Origin: an uncultured Saccharospirillaceae bacterium
GTDB lineage: Bacteria; Pseudomonadota; Gammaproteobacteria; Pseudomonadales; Oceanobacteraceae
DNA: 64,000 nucleotides
Assembly: GCA_947503895.1 (NCBI GenBank)
Contig: CANNFT010000007.1
Coordinates: forward strand, 1-64,000
Direction of reading: 5' to 3'
In this document: one piece after another, positions 52,304 through 63,189 of the stretch
Position numbering within the stretch: position 1 is the first letter of the stretch
Layout of the letters: each line of letters starts with the position of its first letter
Position numbers and translations under genes: made by a program
The notes under the pieces: generated by a model
What the model saw: the letters and a program-made list of their open reading frames with translations, nothing else
Database searches by the model: none
What the model was told of the DNA's origin: nothing

Positions 52304-53573
52304 GCACGTTTATCAATCATTGCTTCTGAGCCTTGGCCTCAGTGCGAGCCTGCTCTCTCACGCAGAGTTAAAACCCGTCGATAGCATCGCCGCCATAGTT
52401 GACGACAGCATCATTCTGCACAGTGAAATTAATAGCCGTGTTAAAACCGTAAAAAATCAATCTCGAGGTATGCAATTACCCCCAGATTCTGTGCTAAAAA
52501 CTCAGGTTCTGGATCGCCTAATCACCGAGAGTATTCAGCTACAAATTGCCGAACGCGCCGGCATGCGGGTCAGTGACCAAGAGCTAAACCAAACCATTGA
52601 AAGCATTGCTCGCCAAAATAAAATGAGCTTGCCGCAGTTCAAAAAGGCCCTCGAAAAAGATGGCATCCCATTCTTAGATGCCCGTGAGCAAATTCGCCGT
52701 GAGCGCTTGATCACAGAAGTACAACGTTACCGTGTCGGTAATACGATTCAAATTTCCGAGCAAGATGTGGATGCATTTTTAAACTCCATCCGTGGTAAAG
52801 CCGCCACAGCAGAAGAATACCGTCTGCTTCATATATTGGTTCAGGTACCTGGCCAAGCCTCCAGCGCGGATGTCAAAAAAGCCAAAGCCAAAGCTCAGTC
52901 AATCGTCAAAGAGTTGCGCGCCGGTGCGGATTTCCGTCAAACAGCGGTGGCTAAATCGGATGGTCGTAATGCACTGAAGGGCGGTGATTTAGGCTGGCGT
53001 AAAGAAGGCGAATTACCGACATTATTCGCTGAAGTCGTACCGACATTGCCATTGGGCGGCATCTCGAGCCCCATCAAAAGTGCCAGCGGATTTCATATTA
53101 TAAAAATTGATGAAAAACGTGGCGGTACCACCAAGCTCGTTAAACAAACCCGTGTACGTCACATATTATTGCAGGCCAATGAAATTCGTGACGAAATCGC
53201 CACACAGAAATTAATCAATGAATTATATCAGCGCCTTAAAAAAGGCGAAGACTTTGCAAAGCTGGCCAAAGAGTTTAGTGATGACCCAGGCAGCAAAGTA
53301 GCCGGTGGCGACCTCAATTGGGTGAGCCAAGGCGATATGGTGCCAGCATTTGACGAAGTGATGCTAGCGTCGAAAAAAGACGTTATTTCAAAACCGTTTA
53401 AGTCTCGATTTGGCTGGCATGTTCTGCAAGTCACTGGGCATCGTGAGAAAGACATGGGCAACGAAATTCAACGCAGCCAAGCACGTCAATTATTGTACTC
53501 TCGTCGCTTCGAAGAAGAGCTGCCTATTTGGCTACGTCAGGTTCGCGCGGAAGCTTACGTGGAAATTAAATAA
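52293..53573 (+). CDS. surA: Periplasmic chaperone / peptidyl-prolyl isomerase SurA
   Basis: 426 residues from the ATG at 52293, which overlaps the lptD stop; the longer frame to 52221 lies in lptD. Signal peptide to about residue 24 (ending SHAELKP). An N-terminal SurA domain ([40 protein letters not shown]) is followed by two parvulin domains (about 175-275 and 285-385; [39 protein letters not shown]) and a C-terminal helix. It escorts outer-membrane proteins, including LptD, through the periplasm. Its stop codon overlaps the pdxA start. Confidence 0.97.
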   Translation: MTIKHVYQSLLLSLGLSASLLSHAELKPVDSIAAIVDDSIILHSEINSRVKTVKNQSRGMQLPPDSVLKTQVLDRLITESIQLQIAERAGMRVSDQELNQTIESIARQNKMSLPQFKKALEKDGIPFLDAREQIRRERLITEVQRYRVGNTIQISEQDVDAFLNSIRGKAATAEEYRLLHILVQVPGQASSADVKKAKAKAQSIVKELRAGADFRQTAVAKSDGRNALKGGDLGWRKEGELPTLFAEVVPTLPLGGISSPIKSASGFHIIKIDEKRGGTTKLVKQTRVRHILLQANEIRDEIATQKLINELYQRLKKGEDFAKLAKEFSDDPGSKVAGGDLNWVSQGDMVPAFDEVMLASKKDVISKPFKSRFGWHVLQVTGHREKDMGNEIQRSQARQLLYSRRFEEELPIWLRQVRAEAYVEIK

Positions 53574-54577
53574 TGACTCAGCGATTAGCCCTCACTGTGG
53601 GCGAACCCGCTGGTATTGGCCCAGACTTAACGGTAGCACTGGCGCAACAAGCTCATGATGTGCAAATTGTAGCGATTTGCGACCCTCAGCTATTGGAGCG
53701 TCGTGCACAGCAGTTAGACCTACCGCTTAAAATTTTGCATTTTGATCGCTCATCCGCTGATTCAGCCGAGCGTACTCTATGCGAAGCTGGAACGATATGG
53801 GTGGACTCAGTCTCTTTGGCTGAAGAAGAAACTGCCGGTCAATTGAATCCTGCTAACAGTGCTTACGTGTTGCGCACACTGGAAGTCGCAGCACAAGGCT
53901 GCCTAGATGGCGTCTACGATGCCATGGTCACCGCACCGGTTCACAAAGGCGTGATCAACGATGCCGGCATTCCTTTTAGTGGGCATACCGAGTTTTTAGA
54001 AGCCTACACAGACACACCCAAAGTGGTCATGATGCTGGCCACGAAGGGGCTAATGGTCGCGTTAGCCACGACGCATTTGCCATTACGAGACGTACCAGAT
54101 GCGATCACGCCAAGCCTATTAGAAGACGTCATCAAGGTGCTCAATCAAGACTTAAAACAGTACTTTGGGCTACCGCATCCAAATATTCTGGTCTGTGGAT
54201 TAAATCCCCATGCCGGTGAAGGTGGCCATATGGGTCGAGAAGAAATCGACGTGATCGAACCCACGCTCAAGCGTTTACGCCAGCAAGGTATTCACCTAAC
54301 AGACCCTTTACCCGCCGATACCTTATTCACAGACAAAGTATTGCAACAGGGTGATGCTGTATTGGCGATGTACCACGACCAAGGTCTGCCCGTATTGAAA
54401 TTCAAAGGCTTCGGTCAGGCCGCCAATATCACACTGGGCCTACCTATCATTCGCACATCAGTCGACCACGGCACCGCGCTGGATTTAGCGGGCACAGGAA
54501 AAGCAGACAAAGGTAGCCTGTTCACCGCCATTCACTATGCTCAATATATGGCCAAGGCACGAGGAAAAGCAGTATGA
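53573..54577 (+). CDS. pdxA: 4-hydroxythreonine-4-phosphate dehydrogenase
   Basis: 334 residues, cytoplasmic, the usual family length. The N-terminus [22 protein letters not shown] (about 137), [15 protein letters not shown] (about 212; substrate and metal binding) and [16 protein letters not shown] (about 265) are characteristic. It oxidises 4-phospho-hydroxy-threonine in pyridoxal-5'-phosphate synthesis, using NAD(P)+ and a divalent metal. Translational coupling: it starts on the last base of the surA stop and overlaps rsmA by ATGA. Confidence 0.97.
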   Translation: MTQRLALTVGEPAGIGPDLTVALAQQAHDVQIVAICDPQLLERRAQQLDLPLKILHFDRSSADSAERTLCEAGTIWVDSVSLAEEETAGQLNPANSAYVLRTLEVAAQGCLDGVYDAMVTAPVHKGVINDAGIPFSGHTEFLEAYTDTPKVVMMLATKGLMVALATTHLPLRDVPDAITPSLLEDVIKVLNQDLKQYFGLPHPNILVCGLNPHAGEGGHMGREEIDVIEPTLKRLRQQGIHLTDPLPADTLFTDKVLQQGDAVLAMYHDQGLPVLKFKGFGQAANITLGLPIIRTSVDHGTALDLAGTGKADKGSLFTAIHYAQYMAKARGKAV

Positions 54578-55440
54578 GCTCGAAACACAAGAGCCAGAGC
54601 CACATGGGGCATCAAGCCCGTAAGCGATTTGGACAAAATTTTCTCCACGATCCACGGGTCATCAATAACATTGTTAAGTCTATTCGCCCGAAAGCTGGCG
54701 ATAACATTGTCGAGATCGGCCCCGGTATGGGCGCCATCACCGAAGAATTGCTCGAAGGCACCAGCGGCTATTTAAATGTCGTGGAGCTGGACCGCGATTT
54801 GATTCCAGGCCTGCGCGTGAAATTCTTCAATCAGCCAGGGTTTCAAATTCATGAAGCCGATGCACTCAAATTTGATTTCGCATCCCTCAAAAAAGACGAT
54901 ACACCTCTTCGTATTGTTGGCAATTTGCCCTACAACATCTCCACTCCACTCATTTTTCACCTACTGAGTTATTCCGGTCTGGTGAAAGACATGCATTTCA
55001 TGTTGCAAAAAGAAGTGGTCCAGAGATTGGCAGCACAACCGGGTGATAAAAACTACGGTCGTCTTAGTATCATGGCGCAGTATCGTTGCCAGGTTCAGCA
55101 CTTGTTTGATGTTGGGCCGGGAGCATTTAAACCGGCCCCCAAAGTCGACAGCGCCATCGTTCGCTTATTGCCTTACACCGAGTTGCCACACCCTGCCAAA
55201 GACACCAAAGTATTGAGTTCGGTTGTCCGCACTGCATTTTCAATGCGCAGGAAAACCCTAAGAAATAATCTAAAGAATATAATCAGTTCGGATGCACTAG
55301 AAAGTTTGTCCATTGATCCTGGCCTGCGCCCTGAAAGATTGACACTGGAACATTACGTCCGAATCAGTGATTATCTCGTCGATCATGCAATTGAAATTGA
55401 CCGCAACCAAGACGACGAACACCTCATTGAACATGAATAA
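54574..55440 (+). CDS. rsmA: 16S rRNA (adenine1518/1519-N6)-dimethyltransferase
   Basis: 288 residues. Family motifs: [11 protein letters not shown] (about 17), [15 protein letters not shown] (SAM-binding motif I, about 46), [12 protein letters not shown] (about 70), EADALKFDF (about 95) and the catalytic [15 protein letters not shown] (about 116). The C-terminal helical domain is present. It dimethylates two adjacent adenines in the small-subunit helix 45 loop, a late ribosome-assembly step; also known as KsgA. Coupled to pdxA by an ATGA overlap. Confidence 0.97.
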   Translation: MSSKHKSQSHMGHQARKRFGQNFLHDPRVINNIVKSIRPKAGDNIVEIGPGMGAITEELLEGTSGYLNVVELDRDLIPGLRVKFFNQPGFQIHEADALKFDFASLKKDDTPLRIVGNLPYNISTPLIFHLLSYSGLVKDMHFMLQKEVVQRLAAQPGDKNYGRLSIMAQYRCQVQHLFDVGPGAFKPAPKVDSAIVRLLPYTELPHPAKDTKVLSSVVRTAFSMRRKTLRNNLKNIISSDALESLSIDPGLRPERLTLEHYVRISDYLVDHAIEIDRNQDDEHLIEHE

Positions 55441-55470
55441 GATCGTTTGCAAGCAGGATAGAGCGTTACT

Positions 55471-55857
55471 ATGAGCAGTCTTCTACCTGATGACATTAAT
55501 ATTCGCGTTGAACCGCTGTATTTAGACCAAGAGTCTGTGCCAGATAAAAACCGTTTTGTCTTCAGCTATACCGTGACCATCACCAATGCGGGCAATTTCC
55601 CCGCCCAATTGATGTCTCGTCATTGGATCATCACCAATGGTGAAACACTGGATACGCAAGAAGTCGTGGGCGACGGCGTTATTGGCCAACAGCCGCATAT
55701 CATGCCGGGCGAGAGTTACACCTATACCAGTGGAACCGTCAGTGAATCTCCCGTCACCACCATGCACGGCTCTTACCTCATGGTGGATGAAAGCGGAGAG
55801 GAGTTTGATGTCGTTATTGAGCCGTTTGTTTTAGCCGCACCCAATCGCTTGCATTAA
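55471..55857 (+). CDS. apaG: ApaG protein
   Basis: 128 residues, the normal length. A single ApaG (Fn3-like beta-sandwich) domain: YTVTITNAGNFPAQLMSRHW, VVGDGVIGQQPHIMPGESY, YTSGTVSESPVTTMHGSYLM. No catalytic residues; the family is associated with apaH and the precise role is not known. 30 bp after rsmA and 46 bp before apaH, in the conserved order. Confidence 0.96.
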   Translation: MSSLLPDDINIRVEPLYLDQESVPDKNRFVFSYTVTITNAGNFPAQLMSRHWIITNGETLDTQEVVGDGVIGQQPHIMPGESYTYTSGTVSESPVTTMHGSYLMVDESGEEFDVVIEPFVLAAPNRLH

Positions 55858-55903
55858 CCATGTATGGCATTGAGCGAATTATGACTAATCATCGAGGTTG
55901 AGC

Positions 55904-56710
55904 ATGGGCCGATTATTCGCCGTTGGCGACATTCAAGGTTGTTATGCTCCGTTGGCTCAGCTGCTCGATGACGTAAAGTTTGATCCCGCTTGCGACCGTT
56001 TATGGTGTGTTGGGGACCTCGTCAATCGCGGTCCCGAATCCTTGCGTACCCTCTTATTTCTGCACAGTATCCGAGATAGCATCCAAATCGTATTAGGCAA
56101 TCACGACTTGCATTTACTGGCCGTGATTTATGGCCAAAAGAAGGTTAAAAAAGGCGATGATTTATTAACCATTGCTGACTCAGAACACAGTCGTAAACTG
56201 GCAAAATGGCTCAGAAAACAGCCTCTTGTCCATTATGATAAGGCGCGAAACCTTGCGATGGTCCATGCGGGCATTCCGCCCTTTTGGTCGATCAAAAAAG
56301 CGCTCGCCTACTCAGCCGAAGTAGAAACCGTGCTCCAAGGTGAAGACCACAAGCAATTTTATGCCGCGATGTATGGCAATCACCCTGCACGCTGGCAAGA
56401 TGACCTCAGTGGAATGGAACGCATACGGACTATTGTTAACTATTTTACTCGCATGCGATTTATTAACCACTCAGGCGACCTAGAGTTATCCGCTAAGGAA
56501 GGTGCTGGCCGCGGCCCGGAAGGCTACCGCCCTTGGTTTGAATTCGAACACAAACGCAAAAAAACGCATTTGCTGTTTGGACATTGGGCAGCCCTAGAGG
56601 GTGTCTTTGATGTATCTGGTATCACGGGCTTAGACACAGGATGTGTTTGGGGTGGCGATTTGACGCTACTCAATGTAGATACGGGAGAATGTCATTACCG
56701 CAGGTTATGA
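55904..56710 (+). CDS. apaH: Symmetrical bis(5'-nucleosyl)-tetraphosphatase
   Basis: 268 residues from the ATG at 55904 (GAGG upstream); an in-frame TTG at 55898 is rejected. Metallophosphoesterase motifs: FAVGDIQGCYAPL, WCVGDLVNRGPESLRTL, VLGNHDLHLLAV, MVHAGIPPFW, and FGHWAALEGV near the end. It hydrolyses Ap4A to two ADP, controlling the alarmone and removing Np4 RNA caps. Last gene of the conserved lptD-surA-pdxA-rsmA-apaG-apaH operon. Confidence 0.96.
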   Translation: MGRLFAVGDIQGCYAPLAQLLDDVKFDPACDRLWCVGDLVNRGPESLRTLLFLHSIRDSIQIVLGNHDLHLLAVIYGQKKVKKGDDLLTIADSEHSRKLAKWLRKQPLVHYDKARNLAMVHAGIPPFWSIKKALAYSAEVETVLQGEDHKQFYAAMYGNHPARWQDDLSGMERIRTIVNYFTRMRFINHSGDLELSAKEGAGRGPEGYRPWFEFEHKRKKTHLLFGHWAALEGVFDVSGITGLDTGCVWGGDLTLLNVDTGECHYRRL

Positions 56711-56875
56711 GTCAGGCACCGAAACCCAGTGACTAAATTGAAAACATCAACCCTGCGAAGGGCACCTCTAATAATGAAAGCACTTTCATTTCAATCACAA
56801 TGCTTGCCCGTTTAATTCAACGAACTCAGTCTCATTTTTTACCCGTTAAAGTGAGAGAGTTCGTATATATCGAGA

Positions 56876-57202
56876 ATGAATATGTTTAAACATATAAACC
56901 CTATAGAACTAAAGGAAAAACTGGGCGAAGAGAATGTTCAAATTGTGGATATTCGTGACACTGCCAGTTACCAATCCGGTCACATTCCCGCCGCCAAGCA
57001 CATTGATAATCACAATGTTGCACAATTTATAGACAGCGCCCAGCGCGACCAACCGCTGGTGGTGTGTTGTTATCTTGGAAATAGCAGCCAAGGTGCCGCT
57101 CAGTATTTTTACGAGCAGGGCTTTCACGACGTTTACAGCTTAGATGGCGGATTCGAACTGTGGCGCACTGTGCAGCCCGATAGTATTGAGTTTGACAGTT
57201 AA
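56876..57202 (+). CDS. glpE: Thiosulfate sulfurtransferase GlpE (single-domain rhodanese)
   Basis: 108 residues, cytoplasmic. Rhodanese pattern: VQIVDIRDTASYQSGHIPAA and active loop VVCCYLGNSSQGAA, with Cys65 in the position of the GlpE catalytic Cys, then VYSLDGGFELW. It transfers sulfur from thiosulfate to cyanide, thioredoxin or other thiols. It follows apaH by 165 bp with its own upstream region. E. coli glpE sits in the glycerol regulon, but no glp gene is next to it here. Confidence 0.92.
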   Translation: MNMFKHINPIELKEKLGEENVQIVDIRDTASYQSGHIPAAKHIDNHNVAQFIDSAQRDQPLVVCCYLGNSSQGAAQYFYEQGFHDVYSLDGGFELWRTVQPDSIEFDS

Positions 57203-57233
57203 CCCCATCCACTCATTCTCTCCTTAACCACCG

Positions 57234-57260
57234 CTGGCATTCAGTCTTTTTGAGTGCCAG
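57234..57260 (+). terminator. Hairpin downstream of glpE
   Basis: Stem CTGGCATTC / GAGTGCCAG (one G-U pair) with a 9-base loop containing five Ts, about 30 bp after the glpE stop. No T tract follows the stem, so efficiency is doubtful. Confidence 0.4.
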
Positions 57261-57326
57261 TTATGCAGCCTAATAAAGATCATTCACACGACTGTTTTAA
57301 TTCTCTTCTCTTTATTCTCAAACAGC

Positions 57327-57340
57327 GGCACAACCTATGC
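57327..57340 (+). promoter_or_regulatory. Sigma-54-like -24/-12 promoter element upstream of yeaG
   Basis: GGCACAACCTATGC has GG at 57327-57328 and GC exactly ten bases later (57339-57340), with GGCAC matching the -24 half and TGC the -12 half of TGGCAC-N5-TTGCA. The yeaG-yeaH operon in E. coli is sigma-54 controlled, which supports the call. It is about 385 bp before the yeaG start. The match is not perfect and could be chance. Confidence 0.35.
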
Positions 57341-57723
57341 AGCATATTGCATTAAGCATTAAAAAATTGACAGCTTAACGCCAAACTATTTGATGCTGAA
57401 AACAAAAAGTGAATTACAAGCCGCTCAAGAAGGTCTAACTTATAACTAACCAAATTGAAGAATCCTGCATAACGGAAATACATATTTTCAGGAGCTTTAG
57501 GCACATTTATTCGTAAGTAAATCACAATAAATACGCTAAGCTTACAGGTCTCTCAAGCGTGTTAATTAAATCAGATTTAGGCAGTATTCGCGCACTACGA
57601 GGAACCCATTAGAAAAAATGTTACTTATGCAAGAAGATTGACAGTTTGGAACGTCAGACGTTTTTTTTGCGAGCAAGCCAATGAGTTAGTCGGCATACAC
57701 CAGTTTTTTTGCGGAGGTAGAAG

Positions 57724-59646
57724 ATGAGTATCTTCAATCATTTTCAAGATAGATATCATTCCACTCAAGAAGAAGTCATGAGCTTGCAAGAATACTTGGA
57801 GCTTTGCAAAAATGATCCCTCAGCTTATGCATCTGCGCCTGAGCGCATGCTGCAAGCGATTGGTGAACCCGAGCTGATCGATACATCCAATCATTCGCGA
57901 CTGAGTCGTATATTTTCTAATAAAATCATTAAACGCTATCCGGCTTTTAACGAATTTTATGGTATGGAAGAAGCCGTCGAGCAGATTGTTTCTTATTTTC
58001 GTCATGCCGCACAAGGGCTTGAAGAAAAGAAACAGATCCTCTATTTATTAGGGCCCGTCGGTGGTGGTAAATCATCACTGGCAGAACGCCTAAAGCATTT
58101 AATTCAACGCATTCCTTTTTATGCCATTCAAGGGTCACCGGTATTTGAATCACCGCTTGGCTTATTCGACCCTGACGAAGACGCAAATATTTTAGAAGAA
58201 GATTTTGGCATTCCTAAACGCTACGTCAAAGGCATTATGTCGCCTTGGGCTGCAAAGCGAATGCATGAATTTAAAGGCGATATCAGCCAATTTAAAGTCG
58301 TTAAATTGTTCCCAAGTATCGTCGATCAAATTGCTGTTGCCAAAACGGAACCTGGGGATGAAAACAATCAAGACATTTCTTCCTTAGTGGGCAAAGTCGA
58401 TATTCGTAAATTGGAAGAATACAGTCAAGATGATCCTGACGCGTATGGTTTTTCAGGGGCATTATGCCGAGCAAACCAAGGCATGATGGAATTCGTCGAA
58501 ATGTTTAAAGCGCCTATCAAAGTATTGCATCCTCTACTAACGGCGACACAAGAGGGTAACTACAATGGCACCGAGGGCATGGGGGCCATTCCTTACGATG
58601 GCATCGTCATGGCGCATTCAAATGAATCTGAGTGGCAAACATTCAAAAATAATAAAACCAATGAGGCCTTTATCGACCGGGTGTATATCGTCAAAGTCCC
58701 TTATTGCTTGCGCATCAGTGAAGAAGTGCATATTTATGAAAAATTATTACGTAACAGCTCTTTAGCAGAAGCGCCCTGTGCACCTGACACATTGAAAATG
58801 CTGGCCAAGTTCTCCGTACTTTCGAGAATTAAGGAGCCTGAAAATTCAAGCACGTTCAGCAAGATGCGCATCTACAACGGTGAAAATTTAAAAGACACCG
58901 ACCCAAAAGCCAAATCCATTCAAGAATATCATGATGCGGCTGGCGTGAATGAAGGCATGAACGGCCTATCCACTCGGTTCGCCTTTAAAATTCTTTCCCG
59001 AGTTTTTAACTTCGATGCTTCCGAAGTGGCCGCAAACCCTGTACACCTTATGTACGTATTAGAAAAACAAATTGAACAAGAGCAGTTCCCACAAGAAGTA
59101 GCCGATCGTTACTTAAATTATATTAAAGAGTACCTTGCACCGAAATATGTCGAATTTATTGGAAAAGAAATTCAGACTGCTTACTTAGAATCCTATAGCG
59201 AATATGGTCAAAATATTTTTGATCGTTATGTGGTATACGCTGATTTCTGGATACAAGATCAAGAGTATCGGGACCCTGAAACCGGTGAAATTCTCGATCG
59301 CGCAGCCATCAATGAAGAGCTGGAAAAAATCGAAAAACCGGCAGGCATCAGCAATCCGAAAGATTTTAGAAATGAAGTGGTTAATTTCGTATTGCGGGCT
59401 CGTGCCAATAACCATGGGAAGAACCCCAGCTGGCAATCGTATGAAAAAATGCGAACCGTCATTGAGAAGAAAATGTTCGCGAATACGGAAGATCTCTTAC
59501 CTGTTATTTCTTTCAATGCCAAAGGGTCCAAGGACGAGAAGAAAAAGCACGATAATTTTGTTGCTAGGATGGTTGACCGAGGATACACAGAGAAACAAGT
59601 GCGCTTGTTATCTGAATGGTATCTACGTGTACGTAAATCTCAATAA
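57724..59646 (+). CDS. yeaG: PrkA-type serine protein kinase (YeaG)
   Basis: 640 residues, the usual length, with GGAGGTAG just before the ATG. An N-terminal PrkA AAA+ domain carries the P-loop LLGPVGGGKSSLAERL (about 108-123) and a Walker-like GYNGTEGMGAIPYDG region further on; the C-terminal PrkA kinase-like part extends to the end. YeaG is a cytoplasmic kinase or AAA+ protein of stationary-phase and nitrogen-starvation responses; the target is not firmly known. The first gene of the yeaG-yeaH-ycgB operon. Confidence 0.95.
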   Translation: MSIFNHFQDRYHSTQEEVMSLQEYLELCKNDPSAYASAPERMLQAIGEPELIDTSNHSRLSRIFSNKIIKRYPAFNEFYGMEEAVEQIVSYFRHAAQGLEEKKQILYLLGPVGGGKSSLAERLKHLIQRIPFYAIQGSPVFESPLGLFDPDEDANILEEDFGIPKRYVKGIMSPWAAKRMHEFKGDISQFKVVKLFPSIVDQIAVAKTEPGDENNQDISSLVGKVDIRKLEEYSQDDPDAYGFSGALCRANQGMMEFVEMFKAPIKVLHPLLTATQEGNYNGTEGMGAIPYDGIVMAHSNESEWQTFKNNKTNEAFIDRVYIVKVPYCLRISEEVHIYEKLLRNSSLAEAPCAPDTLKMLAKFSVLSRIKEPENSSTFSKMRIYNGENLKDTDPKAKSIQEYHDAAGVNEGMNGLSTRFAFKILSRVFNFDASEVAANPVHLMYVLEKQIEQEQFPQEVADRYLNYIKEYLAPKYVEFIGKEIQTAYLESYSEYGQNIFDRYVVYADFWIQDQEYRDPETGEILDRAAINEELEKIEKPAGISNPKDFRNEVVNFVLRARANNHGKNPSWQSYEKMRTVIEKKMFANTEDLLPVISFNAKGSKDEKKKHDNFVARMVDRGYTEKQVRLLSEWYLRVRKSQ

Positions 59647-59654
59647 TCAATGTC

Positions 59655-59687
59655 ATCGGGTCAGCGCCGACAAGCGCATGGCCCGAT
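59655..59687 (+). other. Nested hairpin between yeaG and yeaH
   Basis: ATCGGG pairs with CCCGAT (59655-59660, 59682-59687) around an inner GCGC/GCGC stem (59664-59667, 59674-59677). It lies in the 54-bp gap between yeaG and yeaH and could set relative transcript levels. Confidence 0.4.
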
Positions 59688-59700
59688 TGAGTGAGGTTCT

Positions 59701-60990
59701 ATGAGTTATATTGTTGACCGACGCCTAAACGGTAAAAACAAAAGCATGGTCAATCGGCAACGATTTCTACGGCGGTATCGTAGTCACATAAAAAAAGCAG
59801 TTTCTGATGCTGTTAATAAACGCTCGATTACTGACATGGAGCGTGGTGAAAAAATTTCCATTCCAACAAAAGATACCAATGAACCGGTTTTTGGCCATAC
59901 CACCGGCGGTACTCGTCATCGAGTGTTTCCCGGCAATAAAGAATTTAATACTGGGGATAAAATCCCGCGCCCGAAAGGTGGAGGGGGCGATGGCGGCGGA
60001 GACGGTAAAGCCAGCAATCAAGGAGAAGGCATTGACGATTTTTCCTTTTTTATTAGCAAGGAAGAGTTTCTCGATTACGTATTCGAAGATTTAGCCCTGC
60101 CTAATTTGGTGAAGAAGACGTTAAATGCAGCAGAAGAAGTCGCTTATCGGCGTGCAGGCTACACGAATGTCGGCACACCCAATAACTTAGCCATTGTAAA
60201 GTCGATGCGAGCGGCTCAAGCACGACGTATTGCTCTATCTGCCAGCTCACGTCGTAAGCTAAAAGCGAAAAAGGCAGAGTTAGAAGAAGAGCTAGAAAAA
60301 GATCCAGTTTTGCAAGATCAACGAAAAATACTGCTATTGAAAGAAAGCATTAAAAAACTCGAAGATAAAATTAAAGCCATTCCATTTATTGATACGTTTG
60401 ATATCAAATATCGCAATATTATTAAAGAACCCGTGCCCAGCACGAAAGCAGTGATGTTCTGCGTAATGGATGTTTCCGGTTCGATGACACAACAAATTAA
60501 GGACATGGCTAAGCGTTTTTACATTCTGTTATATCTCTTTCTTCAACGTAGTTATGAAAAAACCGAAGTGGTTTTTATCCGTCATCACACCAGCGCGAAG
60601 GAAGTTGACGAAGAAGAGTTTTTTTACAGCCGCGAAACGGGCGGCACCATCGTATCGAGTGCTCTCGAATTAATGGCTGAAATCATTCGAGACCGCTACC
60701 CACCAAGCCAATGGAACATTTATGGCGCTCAAGCATCCGATGGCGATAATTGGGATGATGACAGCCCAAGATGCGCGCAATTACTGAACGAACAAATTAT
60801 GCCCATGGTGCAATATTTTGCTTATATTGAAATTACACCTAACGCCCATCAAGCTTTGTGGCGCGCGTACGATGGCTTAGCGGGTTCCCACGACAATCGA
60901 TTTGCCATGGAGCAAATTACCTCAGCCGAAGAAATATACCCCGTATTCAGAGAACTGTTCTCTAGAAAAGAATACAAGGAGGCTGTATGA
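59701..60990 (+). CDS. yeaH: YeaH/YhbH family protein (DUF444, vWA-like)
   Basis: 429 residues, with GTGAGG before the ATG. The N-terminus ([37 protein letters not shown]) and a Gly/Asp-rich linker ([11 protein letters not shown], about 98) are typical of DUF444. The C-terminal half is a vWA-like fold with the metal-site motif [19 protein letters not shown] (about 256) and [12 protein letters not shown] (about 315). Works with the PrkA kinase encoded upstream and SpoVR downstream; the cellular target is unknown. It overlaps ycgB as ATGA. Confidence 0.95.
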   Translation: MSYIVDRRLNGKNKSMVNRQRFLRRYRSHIKKAVSDAVNKRSITDMERGEKISIPTKDTNEPVFGHTTGGTRHRVFPGNKEFNTGDKIPRPKGGGGDGGGDGKASNQGEGIDDFSFFISKEEFLDYVFEDLALPNLVKKTLNAAEEVAYRRAGYTNVGTPNNLAIVKSMRAAQARRIALSASSRRKLKAKKAELEEELEKDPVLQDQRKILLLKESIKKLEDKIKAIPFIDTFDIKYRNIIKEPVPSTKAVMFCVMDVSGSMTQQIKDMAKRFYILLYLFLQRSYEKTEVVFIRHHTSAKEVDEEEFFYSRETGGTIVSSALELMAEIIRDRYPPSQWNIYGAQASDGDNWDDDSPRCAQLLNEQIMPMVQYFAYIEITPNAHQALWRAYDGLAGSHDNRFAMEQITSAEEIYPVFRELFSRKEYKEAV

Positions 60991-62603
60991 GTGAGGATAA
61001 AAAGTTAGATACGCCCAAGCCAAAGCGAAAAGCAGCGAGTAAGAAAACGGCGACCAAACGGAAACCCAAGAAAAATCAGCCCATCTCCACCGACTCTGAA
61101 TGGACGTTTGACCTACTCGAAACCTATGACCGAGAAATTGCGCGCATTGCAAAAGAATATCGATTGGACACTTACCCAAATCAAATCGAAGTGATTACGG
61201 CAGAACAAATGATGGATGCCTATGCTTCTGTCGGCATGCCCATCTCTTATCACCATTGGTCTTACGGTAAACATTTTTTAAGCACACAAGGCACATATAA
61301 GCGAGGCCAGATGGGCTTAGCCTATGAAATAGTCATCAACTCTGACCCTTGTATTGCATACTTAATGGAAGAAAACACCATGACGATGCAAGCACTCGTC
61401 ATTGCGCATGCTTGTTATGGTCACAACTCTTTCTTTAAGGGTAATTATTTATTCCGTACGTGGACGGACGCCAGTGCGATCATTGATTATTTGGTGTTTG
61501 CTCGCAACTACATTAAAGATTGTGAGGAACGACACGGCATTGATGCCGTAGAAGATATCATTGACGCTGCCCATGCATTAATGAATTACGGTGTTGATCG
61601 CTATAAGCGCCCCATTCCTATTTCAGCAGAAGAAGAGAAACTCAGACAAAAAGAACGGGAGGATATTTTACAGCAACAAGTGAATGACTTGTGGCGTACC
61701 ATTCCAACTACGCAAAAGCAAAAACAAAAACAACAGCGAAAATTCCCGCAAGAACCACAAGAGAATTTACTGTACTTCCTTGAAAAACACGCACCGTTAC
61801 TGAAACCTTGGCAACGGGAAGTGATACGTATCGTTCGCAAACTCGCACAGTATTTTTATCCACAAAGACAAACGCAAGTGATGAACGAAGGGTGGGCAAC
61901 GTTTTGGCACTATACATTGCTGAATACCATGTATGACGAAGGATTAGTCACCGATGGTTTCATGATGGAATTTTTAAATAGTCATACCAACGTCGTTTAT
62001 CAACCCCCATTCGATTCACCCTATTTTAGCGGTATCAATCCATACACGTTAGGCTTCAACATGATGTGTGATATCAGACGTATTTGCGAGCACCCCACTA
62101 AGGAAGATTACGAGTGGTTCCCAGATATGGCAGGCGGAAACTGGCTGGACACCTTGCATTTTGCGATGCAAAATTTTAAAGACGAAAGTTTTATTCTTCA
62201 GTATTTGTCCCCAAAAATCATACGAGATTTAAAACTCTTTTCGATCATGGATGACGAACAAAAAATGCATTTAAAAGTGGAAGCCATTCATGATGAAGAT
62301 GGGTATCGTACAGTGAGGCAAAACCTGGCTAAACAATATGACCTTTCTTATCGTGAACCGAATATCCAAGTCTATTCTGTTGACATAGAGGGAGACCGTT
62401 CGCTCACCCTGCATCATTCCAGACAGGATAATGCACCATTGAATGATGAAACCACAGAGGTGCTCAGACACTTAAGAGAGTTATGGGGTTTTGATGTCTA
62501 CTTACACTCTATAGATGATCAAGACCGCGTGATTAAATCTTACTCTTGCACGGTCGATCGTAAATCTGACACCGGTGACCAATTAAGTTTTTCCACTAAT
62601 TAA
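60987..62603 (+). CDS. ycgB: SpoVR family protein (YcgB)
   Basis: 538 residues. A Lys-rich N-terminal tail (about 1-35, [19 protein letters not shown]) is unusual and may bind nucleic acid or be cleaved. The SpoVR domain follows: [61 protein letters not shown]. The Bacillus homologue acts in spore cortex formation; in proteobacteria it is a stationary-phase gene co-transcribed with yeaGH, biochemical role unknown. The start overlaps the yeaH stop. Confidence 0.95.
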   Translation: MSEDKKLDTPKPKRKAASKKTATKRKPKKNQPISTDSEWTFDLLETYDREIARIAKEYRLDTYPNQIEVITAEQMMDAYASVGMPISYHHWSYGKHFLSTQGTYKRGQMGLAYEIVINSDPCIAYLMEENTMTMQALVIAHACYGHNSFFKGNYLFRTWTDASAIIDYLVFARNYIKDCEERHGIDAVEDIIDAAHALMNYGVDRYKRPIPISAEEEKLRQKEREDILQQQVNDLWRTIPTTQKQKQKQQRKFPQEPQENLLYFLEKHAPLLKPWQREVIRIVRKLAQYFYPQRQTQVMNEGWATFWHYTLLNTMYDEGLVTDGFMMEFLNSHTNVVYQPPFDSPYFSGINPYTLGFNMMCDIRRICEHPTKEDYEWFPDMAGGNWLDTLHFAMQNFKDESFILQYLSPKIIRDLKLFSIMDDEQKMHLKVEAIHDEDGYRTVRQNLAKQYDLSYREPNIQVYSVDIEGDRSLTLHHSRQDNAPLNDETTEVLRHLRELWGFDVYLHSIDDQDRVIKSYSCTVDRKSDTGDQLSFSTN

Positions 62604-62618
62604 CGAACATGAGTACTG

Positions 62619-62644
62619 ACCGTGCCTGAAGCGGGCACGGTTTA
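62619..62644. terminator. Bidirectional-looking terminator after ycgB
   Basis: Stem ACCGTGCC / GGCACGGT (62619-62626, 62634-62641) with a 7-base loop, followed by TTATTA. It sits between ycgB (plus) and the convergent rhodanese gene (minus) and probably serves both. Confidence 0.65.
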
Positions 62645-62657
62645 TTACCTCACTCTA

Positions 62658-63053
62658 TCAAACGCTGACTAATTGAAATCCTTCATCAAGCCAGCCTGTG
62701 ACACCTCCAATCATTTTTTTCACGGGTCGATTTAGCATTGCCAGTTTAATGGCCGCTTTTTCGGTCGCATTACAATGTGGACCAGCACAATAAACAACAA
62801 ATAACATATCCATCGGATATTCGGACACGACCTTCTCATTAATTCGCACATAGGGCCAATTGAGCGCGCCTTGAATATGGCCTTTAGCAAACGCCTCCTC
62901 TCCTCTCACATCCAATAAAATAAAGTCCTGACGTCCTTGCGTTAACGCATGGTGTACATCCCAACAGTCCGTTTCATATTGCATCAGTGTTTCAAAATGC
63001 CGTATCGCATCTTGACTGTTGGCAGCCGGTGGCCGCGAAACCATGGAGCTCAT
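62658..63053 (-). CDS. Rhodanese-like sulfurtransferase
   Basis: 131 residues. FILLDVRGEEAFAKGHIQGA and the active-site loop VVYCAGPHCNATEKAA (Cys present) lead to MIGGVTGWLDEGF, a well-conserved rhodanese subgroup. No signal peptide. It is divergent from a GlxA/FtrA-type regulator gene; genes of this subgroup are often found beside such regulators, so the regulator may control it. Substrate unknown. Confidence 0.88.
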   Translation of the reverse strand: MSSMVSRPPAANSQDAIRHFETLMQYETDCWDVHHALTQGRQDFILLDVRGEEAFAKGHIQGALNWPYVRINEKVVSEYPMDMLFVVYCAGPHCNATEKAAIKLAMLNRPVKKMIGGVTGWLDEGFQLVSV

Positions 63054-63189
63054 TGATTCAATCCTTCTCTTTGTGTTCGGCTGACATTATGGAATGAGGT
63101 CGCGACAACCAACATTGACTTAAAAGACTATAATCGTTAATTTTAAGCCAGTATCATCACCATTGAGCCAGTACTCGATTGAACGCGCT

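Larger units (their letters stand above)
57203..57723. other. 521-bp regulatory region upstream of yeaG
   Basis: No gene. It contains a 9-bp hairpin after glpE, a sigma-54-like element (both annotated separately), and just before yeaG a small stem AACGT/ACGTT followed by eight Ts (57650-57668). The long leader suggests regulated expression of the yeaG operon. Confidence 0.5.

Noticed and set aside
57650..57668. Short stem plus eight Ts before yeaG as a terminator
   Set aside because: The stem is only five base pairs and it lies about 55 bp before a well-expressed gene start; reported only as part of the leader.
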